From Bacteroidota bacterium (lineage in GTDB: Bacteria; Bacteroidota; Bacteroidia; Bacteroidales; B39-G9): a stretch of DNA of 9,918 nt. This document shows, piece after piece, positions 1 through 7,620 of the stretch. The stretch is taken from assembly GCA_003648455.1 (NCBI GenBank), contig QMPG01000092.1, forward strand, positions 1 through 9,918, given 5' to 3'. Numbering within the stretch: position 1 is the stretch's first letter; every line of letters begins with the position of its first letter. Position numbers and translations under genes: made by a program. The notes below the pieces were generated by a model that saw only the letters and a program-made list of their open reading frames with translations, searched no databases and had not been told where the DNA came from.

Positions 1-43
1 GACTAAAAAATGTTGAATCTGTTGAACCCTCTGCTATTATTAC

Positions 44-178
44 GTCCCGATGGGACTTAAAATAAATGGGGGTTACTTTCAGTTCTACCAATATTAAGTC
101 CCTAACGGGACTGTCCCGTAGGGACCAATATGTTGGTAGAAAACAAGTTGCAATTCAAACATAAGTCCCGTTAGGGAC
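44..178. repeat. Cluster of four GTCCC/GGGAC hairpins (REP-like dispersed repeat)
   Basis: Four short palindromes with the same arms occur here: GTCCC-gat-GGGAC at 44-56, AGTCCC-taac-GGGACT at 97-112, GTCCC-gta-GGGAC at 113-125 and GTCCC-gtta-GGGAC at 165-178. The two central hairpins are enclosed by a longer imperfect inverted pair, TTCTACCAATATT at 83-95 and AATATGTTGGTAGAA at 127-141, so the unit could fold into a multi-branched structure. It contains no plausible gene. The look is that of the multi-hairpin intergenic repeats mobilised by RAYT transposases in Bacteroidota. That assignment is inferred, because the two RAYT genes in this window are associated with differently sequenced repeats. 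It lies upstream of the sigma-factor promoter and could also insulate that promoter from an upstream transcript. Confidence 0.75.
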
Positions 179-276
179 GATATAGTATTATCTCGGACAA
201 TAGTGAAAATTTATAAGTAAACAATAATCTTTTTATATGAGTTCTAAAAATAAAATAATTATTATTGTTAAGTTTA

Positions 277-304
277 TGCAACACTAAATTATTTTTAACG
301 TCTT
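277..304 (+). promoter_or_regulatory. Probable ECF-sigma-type promoter (TGCAAC-N16-CGTCTT)
   Basis: TGCAAC at 277-282 is followed, 16 bases after its last base, by CGTCTT at 299-304. Elements of the AAC / CGTC type with 16-17 bp spacing are typical of promoters read by ECF sigma factors, which often drive their own operon. Transcription would begin near 310, about 14 bases before the TTG start codon at 324. No TAnnTTTG housekeeping box was found at a sensible distance. The simplest reading is an autoregulated promoter for the operon. Autoregulation is inference. Confidence 0.6.
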
Positions 305-323
305 TTAAATAGAAATTCGAATT

Positions 324-881
324 TTGGGAAAGCTTTATAGAAATATTCATCAAGACATAATTGACAGATGCAAAAAAAGAGAACAAAAAGCTCAATTTGA
401 ATTGTATAAATTATACTATAAAGCAATGTACAATACTTGTTTTAGAATTGTACAAAACACAGCAGAAGCTGAAGATATAATGCAAGAAGCGTTTCTGTCA
501 GCTTTTAGCAAAATAAGATCTTATAAAGGAAAAGTTAGTTTTGGTGCTTGGTTAAAAAAAATAGTAGTTAACAAAGCAATAGATGAAGTAAGAAAGAAAA
601 AAGAGTTTTTTGAACAACTTGATGAGAACTATTCTTCAATAGAAGATGATAATTTTGATATATTTATTGATGAATTAAATAAAGAAAAAATAAAGATAAT
701 ACAAAATGCTGTAAATCAATTGTCTGATGGATATAGGTTAGTTCTTACTTTATTTTTATTTGAGGGTTACGATCATGAAGAGATAAGTAAAATATTAAAT
801 ATATCAAATTCAACATCGCGTTCTCAATATGCTAGAGCAAAAGCAAAATTGAAAGAGATATTAGCTAAAAACAATTTTTAA
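324..881 (+). CDS. ECF-family RNA polymerase sigma factor
   Basis: This 185-residue protein would direct RNA polymerase to a small regulon in response to an envelope signal. Sigma region 2 spans about residues 22-92, with the conserved acidic stretch EAEDIMQEAF at 48-57 and the helix around FGAWLKKIVVN (73-83) used for -10 recognition. Region 4 spans about 128-180, with a helix-turn-helix in HEEISKILNI and the following SRSQYARAKAKLK. Length and two-domain layout are normal for the family, and there is no extra C-terminal domain. The start is TTG at 324: the frame is closed by a TAA at 306-308 and the first ATG (residue 35) would cut into region 2. The next gene follows after 12 bases and encodes a likely anti-sigma factor, so the pair should be co-expressed. 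The ECF subgroup and the signal cannot be told from the sequence. Confidence 0.93.
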   Translation: MGKLYRNIHQDIIDRCKKREQKAQFELYKLYYKAMYNTCFRIVQNTAEAEDIMQEAFLSAFSKIRSYKGKVSFGAWLKKIVVNKAIDEVRKKKEFFEQLDENYSSIEDDNFDIFIDELNKEKIKIIQNAVNQLSDGYRLVLTLFLFEGYDHEEISKILNISNSTSRSQYARAKAKLKEILAKNNF

Positions 882-893
882 AAAATTAAAACG

Positions 894-1397
894 GTGGAAA
901 AGCTAGAAAAAATAATAATTGACAATCGTATTAATTTCGACACTCTCGAACCTGACGATAAACATCTTGAAAGGATTGAAGCCAAATTGAATAATTTCAA
1001 CAAAAATAATAATTATTCATTTGCTTATCTTTTAAAAGTTGCTTCGGTGACTATCTTAATAACACTTTCTTCATTATTTATTTACAATAATTTAAAATCA
1101 GGAAACAATAAAACATTAAGCAATATATCGCCTGAGTATCAAGATGTTGAACAATACTACATGGCTCAGGTTAACAATAGAATAAACCAAATTAATGAAT
1201 TAAATGTTAAAGATAATAAAAAACAAAAAGAACTCTTAAAGAAAGAATTTACTGAATTAGATTCAGTATATAAAAGTCTGCAAAAAGAACTCAAAACAAA
1301 TCCTAATGATGAAAGAGTTATTAATGCAATAATTAATAATTATCAGATGAAAATTGATATTTTGAGTAATATTATAAACTTTTTGAATACAATTTAA
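894..1397 (+). CDS. Probable single-pass membrane anti-sigma factor
   Basis: This 167-residue protein has a short cytoplasmic N-terminus (1-41, beginning MEKLEKIIIDNR), one hydrophobic segment at about 42-66, and a lysine- and glutamate-rich C-terminal region (about 80-167) that looks helical or coiled-coil and would lie in the periplasm. The position directly behind an ECF sigma gene and this topology match anti-sigma factors of Bacteroidota, which hold the sigma factor at the membrane with the N-terminal part. No zinc-binding HxxxCxxC motif of the ZAS type is present, so the identification rests on context, topology and resemblance to the N-terminal 'IIxxNRxxFDxxEP' pattern of such proteins. 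The start is GTG at 894, chosen because it gives the complete conserved N-terminus 12 bases after the sigma stop. The helical C-terminal part could sense the signal, which is inference. Confidence 0.72.
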   Translation: MEKLEKIIIDNRINFDTLEPDDKHLERIEAKLNNFNKNNNYSFAYLLKVASVTILITLSSLFIYNNLKSGNNKTLSNISPEYQDVEQYYMAQVNNRINQINELNVKDNKKQKELLKKEFTELDSVYKSLQKELKTNPNDERVINAIINNYQMKIDILSNIINFLNTI

Positions 1398-1455
1398 ATA
1401 AAGTTAAATAAATTTAAAATAAATTGAAATGTTAAACAAGTTAAAATATACTAAA

Positions 1456-2526
1456 ATGAAAACTCTAAGATTTAAAACAATAATTTTAATATTCGCGATA
1501 TTTGCCGGGAATATTCTTGCTACCGGAAAAACAAATAAAAGAGTATTATCCGAAGAATATACTAAAAAATTCCATGAACAATACACAATCGACCATAACA
1601 CTAAATTTGAAATTACAAACAAATTTGGTGATATAAATATCAAAAACTGGGATAAAGACGAAATATCTATTGATGCAACAATAACTGTTAAATCATCAAA
1701 TAAAGATAAAGCTGATAAAATTTTTAATAAAATTGAAGTTACTATTTCAAAAGAAGGAAATCTTGTTAAAGCTGTTACAAAAATTATTGACAAAATTCAT
1801 AACTCCGATTTCTCAATTGATTATGTAGTTAATACACCAAGTTATATAAATATTCAATTATACAACAAATTTGGTTCTGTATATATTGAAGAACTAACAG
1901 GGAAATCAAATATTTCGGTAAAATACGGAAATCTGAAAGCTGATAAGATTTATGATGACAACACTAAACCTCTAAGTAAGATTAATTTAGGATATTGTAA
2001 CAAAGCTAATATTACTGAATTTAACTGGGGTGAAATATTTATTAAATATTCAAAAATTCATATTGAAAAAAGTAAAGCTTTGATTATTGTCAGTAAATAT
2101 TCTAAAGTGAATGTTGACAATTCTTCATCAATTGTAGCAGAATCCGGATATGATTCATATAACTTGGGTGATGTTCAAAATTTAGTAATAGTGTCGAAAT
2201 ACACTGATGTTAATATTGATAAAGTTGATAAGTTAATTGACCTGGATTCCAGATATGGTAATTATAGAATTGAAAACATTCCAGCTGAATTTGAAAGCGT
2301 TAAAGTTCTTAATAAATATGGAAAAATAAACATTGGCATTTCTCCTAACGCTTCATATAAATTAGATGCATTAATAAAATATGCCGATATAAGGTATCCT
2401 GAAGGAAGAGTTTCAAAAATTAAAAATAATAATGAATTAAAGGTTAACGGTAAGATTGGTAAGAAAGCAACTAAATCAACAGTAAAAATTACCAGCCAGT
2501 ATGGCGATATATATTTAACTGAGTAA
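1456..2526 (+). CDS. Exported repetitive beta-strand protein, DUF4097/adhesin-like
   Basis: From ATG 1456 the product is 356 residues. It starts with a signal peptide: basic MKTLRFK, a hydrophobic core at 8-21, and likely cleavage near A22 (ILA|TG). An in-frame ATG at 1429 would add nine residues before the signal peptide and cannot be excluded. The mature part is built from irregular repeats of about 15-30 residues centred on K/R-Y/F-G/S/T followed by alternating hydrophobic residues: NKFGD 56, NKFGS 137, VKYGN 155, IKYSK 196, SKYSK 213, SKYTD 247, SRYGN 265, NKYGK 286, IKYAD 307, SQYGD 347. This suggests a right-handed beta-solenoid like the DUF4097 or 'putative auto-transporter adhesin' families. 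No lipobox, C-terminal sorting domain or catalytic motif is visible. As third gene of the sigma/anti-sigma operon it may be the surface output of the system or part of its sensing. The family call is moderate; the function is unknown. Confidence 0.78.
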   Translation: MKTLRFKTIILIFAIFAGNILATGKTNKRVLSEEYTKKFHEQYTIDHNTKFEITNKFGDINIKNWDKDEISIDATITVKSSNKDKADKIFNKIEVTISKEGNLVKAVTKIIDKIHNSDFSIDYVVNTPSYINIQLYNKFGSVYIEELTGKSNISVKYGNLKADKIYDDNTKPLSKINLGYCNKANITEFNWGEIFIKYSKIHIEKSKALIIVSKYSKVNVDNSSSIVAESGYDSYNLGDVQNLVIVSKYTDVNIDKVDKLIDLDSRYGNYRIENIPAEFESVKVLNKYGKINIGISPNASYKLDALIKYADIRYPEGRVSKIKNNNELKVNGKIGKKATKSTVKITSQYGDIYLTE

Positions 2527-2553
2527 GAGGGTTTAAGGTTAAATGTTACTGAA

Positions 2554-2594
2554 ACTAAAAAATGCCTCAAATAAAATTTGAGGCATTTTTTAGT
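2554..2594. terminator. Perfect 19-bp stem terminator closing the ECF operon
   Basis: The arms 2554-2572 and 2576-2594 are exact reverse complements around an AAA loop. The stem contains TGCCTCAAAT/ATTTGAGGCA bordered by A6 on the left and T6 on the right, so it works as a Rho-independent terminator on either strand. It sits 28 bases after the TAA of the beta-strand protein gene and would end the three-gene transcript. Confidence 0.88.
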
Positions 2595-3026
2595 AATTCT
2601 TTTTTATAATTATAAATAATAGGATAAGAACTCCTGATTTATCGTATATCTTATTGTCCCAAAAAAACTTTTCTTTTACCCCTCTGCCTGTCGGCATCTC
2701 CCCTGAAATCAGGGGAGACAGCTTTGATTATTGTTTACTGCTTAATTTTTCCAAATTTGCAGTTTCCCGCTCCCTCCCTTTTTTCAAGGGAGGGTTTGGG
2801 GTGGGTAAAAAAATTAATCATTATTACGAAAAACAACTCCACCGTAATGTTTTGTTAACAAATTGAATCCCAATGGTTAAACATAAAACGAATGCAATGT
2901 TTACGAATATAATTCTACTTGTTTACGGATTAGAGTTTGAATAATACGACAATTTTATTTTACGACAAAACATCTGTATAAAATTGATAATCAGGTCTTA
3001 GGTCAGGAGTTCTGAGGATAGGCATC
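2595..3026. other. Gene-free interval between the ECF operon and folD
   Basis: No credible gene was found in these 432 bases. The only open frame of note (2654-2866) is repeat sequence with low-complexity translation. Apart from the dispersed repeat at 2680-2806 the interval is AT-rich. An 11-bp inverted pair, AGAACTCCTGA at 2628-2638 and TCAGGAGTTCT at 3003-3013, brackets most of it. No obvious terminator follows folD on the minus strand. Confidence 0.6.
2680..2806. repeat. Dispersed repeat with two hairpins of C and G runs
   Basis: Two inverted repeats stand out against the AT-rich surroundings: TCTCCCCTGA-aa-TCAGGGGAGA at 2697-2718 and CCCTCCCTT-ttttc-AAGGGAGGG at 2772-2794. The outer ends, ACCCCTCTGCC and GGTTTGGGGTGGGT, are also roughly complementary, so the whole piece can fold back on itself. 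Base composition and structure mark it as an inserted dispersed element rather than local sequence. The family name is unknown to me, and there is no coding content. Confidence 0.7.
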
Positions 3027-3908
3027 TTATTTATAAATCTCGTTTTTAGCAGCTAACAAAGTATTCTTTAATAAAGAAACAATTGTCATTGGGCCAACAC
3101 CGCCGGGAACAGGAGTAATATAGCTACATTTAGGTGCTACTTCATCAAACTTAACATCACCTAATAATTTCCAGCCAGATTTTGTTTTATCAGATTTAAC
3201 TCTTGTTATACCAACATCAATAACAACAGCATCCGGTTTAACCATATCTGCAGTTAAATATTCTGCCTGACCAAGTGCAACAATAATAATATCGGCTTCT
3301 CTGCTTATTTCTTTAATATTTTTAGTACGACTATGGCAAAGTGTTACTGTTGAATTTCCCGGATAAGATTTACGTGACATCAATATACTCATTGGTGTAC
3401 CAACAATATTACTTCTGCCAATTACAACACAATTTTTACCCGAAGTTTCAATATTGTAACGTTTTAAGAGCTCCATAATACCTGCAGGAGTTGCTGAAAC
3501 ATAGGTTGGTAAACTTGCAACCATCCTGCCTACGTTTATTGGATGAAAACCATCAACATCTTTTTTTGGAGCAATGGTTTCAATAACTTTTGTTTCAGAA
3601 ATATGCTTTGGTAAAGGCAATTGAACTATTAAGCCATGAATATCATCATCATTATTAATTTCTTCTATCTTATTAAGCAGCTCTTCTTCAGTAACAGTGT
3701 CTTCATAACGCACCTCAGTTGATTTAAAACCAACTTGCTCACATGCTTTTATCTTGCTTGCAACATAAGTTTCGCTTGCTCCATCGTGACCAACAATAAT
3801 TGCAGCAAGATTTGGAATAACACCACCTTGTTGTTTAATTTTGTTAACTTCTTCAGCAATTTCTAATTTAACTTGCTTTGATATTTTTCTTCCGTCAATA
3901 AGTTCCAT
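3027..3908 (-). CDS. folD: Bifunctional methylenetetrahydrofolate dehydrogenase / methenyltetrahydrofolate cyclohydrolase
   Basis: FolD interconverts 5,10-methylene-THF and 10-formyl-THF through methenyl-THF using NADP+ in the cytoplasm, supplying one-carbon units for purines and formyl-Met-tRNA. The 293-residue length is normal. The catalytic domain carries Y48-x3-K52 (YVASK, the cyclohydrolase lysine), the VQLPLP folate-binding loop at 95-100 and DVDGFHP at 117-123. The Rossmann-type nucleotide domain carries GRSNIVGTP (164-172) and the ADIIIVALG strand (205-213). The signature [11 protein letters not shown] is at 265-275. All key residues are present, so it should be active. ATG 3908 is the natural start, giving [10 protein letters not shown]. 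It lies downstream of ffh on the same strand, separated by 233 bases that include a palindromic repeat. Only a weak TATAATTTG-like box sits just upstream, so its own promoter is uncertain. Confidence 0.97.
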   Translation of the reverse strand: MELIDGRKISKQVKLEIAEEVNKIKQQGGVIPNLAAIIVGHDGASETYVASKIKACEQVGFKSTEVRYEDTVTEEELLNKIEEINNDDDIHGLIVQLPLPKHISETKVIETIAPKKDVDGFHPINVGRMVASLPTYVSATPAGIMELLKRYNIETSGKNCVVIGRSNIVGTPMSILMSRKSYPGNSTVTLCHSRTKNIKEISREADIIIVALGQAEYLTADMVKPDAVVIDVGITRVKSDKTKSGWKLLGDVKFDEVAPKCSYITPVPGGVGPMTIVSLLKNTLLAAKNEIYK

Positions 3909-4016
3909 TTATAGATACAAATTATATTAATTATACTTTTTAATTTCGTAAACTAAGAAAAAACTGTAAATTTTATTTATATATTGTATGAGTCCTCTCC
4001 GAAAAGGCTTCATAGC

Positions 4017-4105
4017 CGTCATTGCGAGGGCGAAGCTCGAAGCAATCTGTTGATAGTCAATACGTAGGGATTGCTTCTCCGCCAGCTGGCGGAGAAGCAA
4101 TGACG
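4017..4105. repeat. Dispersed palindromic element between ffh and folD
   Basis: CGTCATTGC at 4017-4025 and GCAATGACG at 4097-4105 form the outer inverted ends. Inside, 4070-4085 and 4086-4101 are exact reverse complements, making a 32-bp perfect palindrome centred on CAGCTG. GAAGCAATC near 4038-4046 offers an alternative partner for the GATTGCTTC at 4069-4077. The GC-rich sequence differs from its AT-rich neighbours. Elements starting with GTCATTGCGAGG are, to my recollection, widespread non-coding repeats in environmental Bacteroidota. Here it may attenuate ffh transcription before folD, which is inference. A small extra hairpin, CACTT-ttcg-AAGTG, follows at 4111-4124. Confidence 0.8.
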
Positions 4106-4141
4106 AAAAACACTTTTCGAAGTGAATTCATGTATAAGATA

Positions 4142-5476
4142 TTATCTTCTACCCATATTCATATTACTCATTATACGCGATATATTTTTACCACCACTCA
4201 TCATCTTCATCATTTTGCGTGTATCGTTAAATTGCTTAATAAGCCTGTTTACTTCCTGTATGTTTGAACCACTTCCGGCTGCAATTCTCTTTCTGCGACT
4301 ACCGTTTAATACAACAGGATTTTCGCGTTCTTCGGGTGTCATTGAGTAAATAATTGCTTCAATACCTTTAAAAGCATCATCATCAATATCAACGTCTTTT
4401 AATGCTTTACCAACGCCGGGAATCATGCCTGCAAGATCCTTCATGTTTCCCATTTTCTTAATCTGCTTAATCTGAGAAAGGAAATCATTAAAGTTAAATT
4501 GGTTTTTGGCAATCTTTTTTTGTAATTTTCTAGCTTCTTCAACGTCAAATTGTTCCTGAGCTTTTTCAACCAAGGAAACAATATCACCCATGCCCAAAAT
4601 TCTGTCAGCCATTCTATCGGGATGGAAAACATCGAGAGCATCTAATTTTTCTCCTGTACCAACAAATTTAATTGGTTTATTTACAACTGTACGAATAGAT
4701 AAAGCCGCACCACCACGTGTATCACCATCTAATTTAGTTAAGATAACTCCGTCGAAATCAAGTCTGTCGTTAAATTCTTTTGCAGTATTAACAGCATCCT
4801 GACCAGTCATTGAGTCAACAACAAATAATGTTTCTTCAGGTTGAATTGCTTTTTTTATTGATGATATTTCTTTCATCATCTCCTCGTCAACAGCCAAACG
4901 ACCGGCAGTATCGACAATAACTAAATCATAACCTTTGTGTTTTGCATGTTTAACAGCTGATTTTGCAATATGAACAGGATTTTTATTTCCTTCTTCGGTG
5001 TAAACAGGTACAGATATTTGCTCTCCCAAAACTTTTAATTGCTCAATAGCAGCAGGACGATAGATATCACCGGCGACAAGTATAGGATTTTTTCCTTTTT
5101 TTTCTTTTAACAGCTTTGCTAATTTGGCAGAAAAGGTTGTTTTACCAGAACCTTGTAAACCGGAAATTAATATAACACAAGGATTGCCTTTTAAGTTAAT
5201 ATCTTGTTTTTGCCCCCCCATTAACGAAATCAGTTCATCGTGAACTATTTTAGTCATCATTTGTCCGGGTTGTACTGCATTTAGTACATTTTCTCCAAGT
5301 GCTTTTTGTTTTACATTATCAGTAAATGATTTGGCAATCTTATAGTTAACATCGGCATCGAGCAATGCACGACGTACATCTTTTAATGTTTCGGCAACAT
5401 TTATTTCGGTAATTCGTCCTTGACCTTTTAATAGTTTAAACGAATGTTCTAATTTTTCGGATAAATTTTCAAACAT
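4142..5476 (-). CDS. ffh: Signal recognition particle protein, SRP54-type GTPase
   Basis: Ffh binds 4.5S RNA and signal sequences of emerging inner-membrane proteins and delivers ribosomes to FtsY. The 444-residue protein is complete. The N domain is at about 1-90. The G domain has the P-loop GLQGSGKTT (106-114), the insertion-box region DIYRPAAIEQL (137-147), DTAGR (189-193), TKLDGDTRGG (247-256) and GTGEK (273-277). The methionine-rich M domain runs from about 300, with the RNA-binding SRRKRIAAGSG (393-403) and a tail rich in Met ending at 444. The ATG at 5476 gives the canonical MFENLSEKL start. A minus-strand TACTTTTG box (5507-5514) lies 30 bases upstream. A neighbouring folD on the same strand is an arrangement I recall from other Bacteroidota, though without lookup here. 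Confidence 0.97.
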   Translation of the reverse strand: MFENLSEKLEHSFKLLKGQGRITEINVAETLKDVRRALLDADVNYKIAKSFTDNVKQKALGENVLNAVQPGQMMTKIVHDELISLMGGQKQDINLKGNPCVILISGLQGSGKTTFSAKLAKLLKEKKGKNPILVAGDIYRPAAIEQLKVLGEQISVPVYTEEGNKNPVHIAKSAVKHAKHKGYDLVIVDTAGRLAVDEEMMKEISSIKKAIQPEETLFVVDSMTGQDAVNTAKEFNDRLDFDGVILTKLDGDTRGGAALSIRTVVNKPIKFVGTGEKLDALDVFHPDRMADRILGMGDIVSLVEKAQEQFDVEEARKLQKKIAKNQFNFNDFLSQIKQIKKMGNMKDLAGMIPGVGKALKDVDIDDDAFKGIEAIIYSMTPEERENPVVLNGSRRKRIAAGSGSNIQEVNRLIKQFNDTRKMMKMMSGGKNISRIMSNMNMGRR

Positions 5477-5506
5477 GCTTTTTAATTTTCATTCTTATAA
5501 GATTTG

Positions 5507-5554
5507 CAAAAGTAATAAAAATTTCATTTTTATAAGATAAAAATATTACTTTTG
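5507..5554. promoter_or_regulatory. Divergent -7 boxes in an 11-bp inverted repeat
   Basis: CAAAAGTAATA at 5507-5517 is the exact reverse complement of TATTACTTTTG at 5544-5554. Each arm therefore presents TACTTTTG, matching the Bacteroidota -7 consensus TAnnTTTG: the left arm reads towards ffh (minus strand, about 30 bases before its ATG) and the right arm towards the YgiQ gene (plus strand, about 160 bases before its ATG). No good TTTG -33 box is present at 19-21 bp for either arm. The pair may be a divergent promoter or a binding site for a dimeric regulator. The left arm as the ffh promoter is the more likely part. Confidence 0.45.
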
Positions 5555-5717
5555 AGTTTAAATTAAAACGAGATAGAATCCGCAAGTAAATCTTTATTCG
5601 TTTACAAATTAACTATCCATTACACGGTTAACTTTTATAAATTATAGTAAATTATAATCAACTTGCAGTTTATCAACAAATTTGTACTACGGCTTACGGA
5701 TTTTAAGGATTAATAAA

Positions 5718-7550
5718 ATGAGCTATAATCAAACATACGATATTACAAAATGGCTTCCTACTTCGAAAAAAGAATTAAAACAACGCGATTGGGATTATGT
5801 AGATGTAATAATTTTTTCGGGAGATGCTTATGTAGACCACCCATCTTTTGGAGCTTCTGTTATTGGCAGAATAATTGAAAATGAAGATTTAAGTGTTGCT
5901 ATTGTTCCTCAACCTAACTGGAAGGACGATTTAAGAGATTTTAAAAAACTTGGTAAACCCCGATTATTTTTTGCTGTTACTTCCGGTTGCATGGATTCAA
6001 TGGTTAATCATTATACTGCTAATCGTCGCAGGCGTTCCAATGATGCCTATACTCCGGGTGGAAATTCCGGCTTCAGACCTGATTATGCAACAACTGTTTA
6101 TACAAATATTCTTAAAAAATTATATCCTGATACGCCTATAATAATTGGTGGTGTTGAAGCTTCTATGCGTCGCTTAACGCATTACGACTATTGGTCGGAT
6201 AAGCTAATGCCAAGCATATTAATAAACAGCAAAGCCGATTTATTGGTTTACGGTATGGGCGAAAAACCTATTAAAGAAATTGTCAGATTATTGCAAAAAG
6301 GCGTCCCTTTCAAAAATTTAAAATCAATACCACAGACTGCTTTTTTAATTAATGATGATGAAAAAATTAACTTTAATAAAAACAGTGAAAAAATTTATAT
6401 TAATTCTCACGAAGAATGTTTAAGCGATAAATTAAAATTTGCCAAAAACTTTAAAATTATTGAAGAAGAAGCAAATTCGATTCATGCTAAAGTAATAATT
6501 CAAAAAATTGACGATAAATTAGTTATTATAAACCCTCAATATCCCAAAGTTTCTGAAAAAGAAATTGATTCATATTATAATCTGCCATTTACCAGATTGC
6601 CTCACCCCAGATATAATAACAAAGGAGCAATTCCTGCTTATGAGATGATTAAATTCTCGATAAATATTCATCGCGGATGTTTTGGTGGTTGTAGTTTTTG
6701 CACAATTTCGGCACATCAGGGGAAATTTATTATTAGCCGGTCGGAAAAATCAATTTTGAAGGAGTTAGAAGCGATTACACAAATGCCCGATTTTAAAGGA
6801 TATATTTCTGATATTGGCGGACCATCGGCAAATATGTATAAAATGCAGGGACGTGATTTATCGCTTTGCGAAAAATGTAAGAGACCATCGTGCATAAACC
6901 CGTCAATATGTAAAAATTTAGACACAAGTCATAAATCTTTAATCGATTTATACAAACAGATAAACAATCATCCCAAAATTAAAAAGGCATTTGTAGGAAG
7001 TGGCATTCGATATGATTTGTTATTTGACAAGGACCTTGAGATAAAAGGCGATTATTTAAAATATTTTAATGAGCTTGTTGTAAATCATGTTTCGGGCAGA
7101 CTAAAAGTAGCACCTGAGCATACATCAGATAAGGTTCTGAAAATAATGAGAAAACCAAGTTTCTCGCTTTTTATTAAACTGAAAAATTATTTCGATAAAA
7201 TTAACAAAGACAATAATCTCTCTCAGCAATTAATACCATATTTTATTTCGAGTCACCCTGCCAGCAAAAACGATGATATGGCTGAACTGGCTATAAAAAC
7301 AAAAAACCTTGACTTTAAACTTGAGCAGGTGCAAGACTTCACTCCTACACCAATGACGCTTGCAACCGTGGTTTATTATTCGGGTTATCATCCATATACC
7401 TTAGAAAAAATTTACTCGGCAAAAACAAAAAAAGACAAGCTAGATCAACGATGTTTTTTCTTTTGGTACAAAAGAGAATATAAACAACAAATTAAGCAGG
7501 TGTTAGAAAAAATTAACCGAAAAGATTTGATTAAGAGGTTGTTTGAGTAA
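5718..7550 (+). CDS. YgiQ-family radical SAM protein (UPF0313-like)
   Basis: This 610-residue protein belongs to the large YgiQ group of radical SAM enzymes, whose reaction and substrate are not known. The N-terminal third (about residues 11-190) has the family's DAYVDHPSFG (36-45) and the PGGNSGFRPDY region (113-123), and may resemble a B12-binding-like fold. The radical SAM core holds the CxxxCxxC cluster ligands at C321, C325 and C328 (GCFGGCSFC). A second cysteine group, C383-x2-C386-x4-C391-x5-C397, follows, a family trait that could bind metal or a second cluster. The C-terminal part has the QDFTPTPMTLATVVYY motif typical of YgiQ. ATG 5718 was preferred over an in-frame TTG at 5682 because family proteins begin close to the WLPTSKKEL segment and AAGGA (5705-5709) precedes this ATG. 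It is a single gene, divergent from ffh and convergent with the RAYT gene. Confidence 0.92.
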   Translation: MSYNQTYDITKWLPTSKKELKQRDWDYVDVIIFSGDAYVDHPSFGASVIGRIIENEDLSVAIVPQPNWKDDLRDFKKLGKPRLFFAVTSGCMDSMVNHYTANRRRRSNDAYTPGGNSGFRPDYATTVYTNILKKLYPDTPIIIGGVEASMRRLTHYDYWSDKLMPSILINSKADLLVYGMGEKPIKEIVRLLQKGVPFKNLKSIPQTAFLINDDEKINFNKNSEKIYINSHEECLSDKLKFAKNFKIIEEEANSIHAKVIIQKIDDKLVIINPQYPKVSEKEIDSYYNLPFTRLPHPRYNNKGAIPAYEMIKFSINIHRGCFGGCSFCTISAHQGKFIISRSEKSILKELEAITQMPDFKGYISDIGGPSANMYKMQGRDLSLCEKCKRPSCINPSICKNLDTSHKSLIDLYKQINNHPKIKKAFVGSGIRYDLLFDKDLEIKGDYLKYFNELVVNHVSGRLKVAPEHTSDKVLKIMRKPSFSLFIKLKNYFDKINKDNNLSQQLIPYFISSHPASKNDDMAELAIKTKNLDFKLEQVQDFTPTPMTLATVVYYSGYHPYTLEKIYSAKTKKDKLDQRCFFFWYKREYKQQIKQVLEKINRKDLIKRLFE

Positions 7551-7620
7551 ATTCTTTTGTTAAAGACTACTTAACGGGTTATACATTAAAAGCGTAGTTA
7601 GAGAGTACGATTAGCAGGGT

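Noticed and set aside
44..178. Possible CRISPR array from the recurring GTCCC/GGGAC units
   Set aside because: Spacing between units is irregular (one pair is adjacent), the units are only 13-16 bases, loops differ, and no cas gene is near.
2654..2866. Plus-strand 70-residue open frame
   Set aside because: It spans the dispersed repeat with two hairpins, has no protein-like pattern, and lacks a credible start.
4022..4349. Plus-strand open frames over the repeat and the 3' end of ffh
   Set aside because: They lie antisense to the well-supported ffh gene or within the palindromic element and look like no protein.
5682..5717. TTG start of the YgiQ-family protein at 5682
   Set aside because: It adds 12 residues not expected in the family; ATG 5718 has an AAGGA sequence upstream and the right N-terminus.
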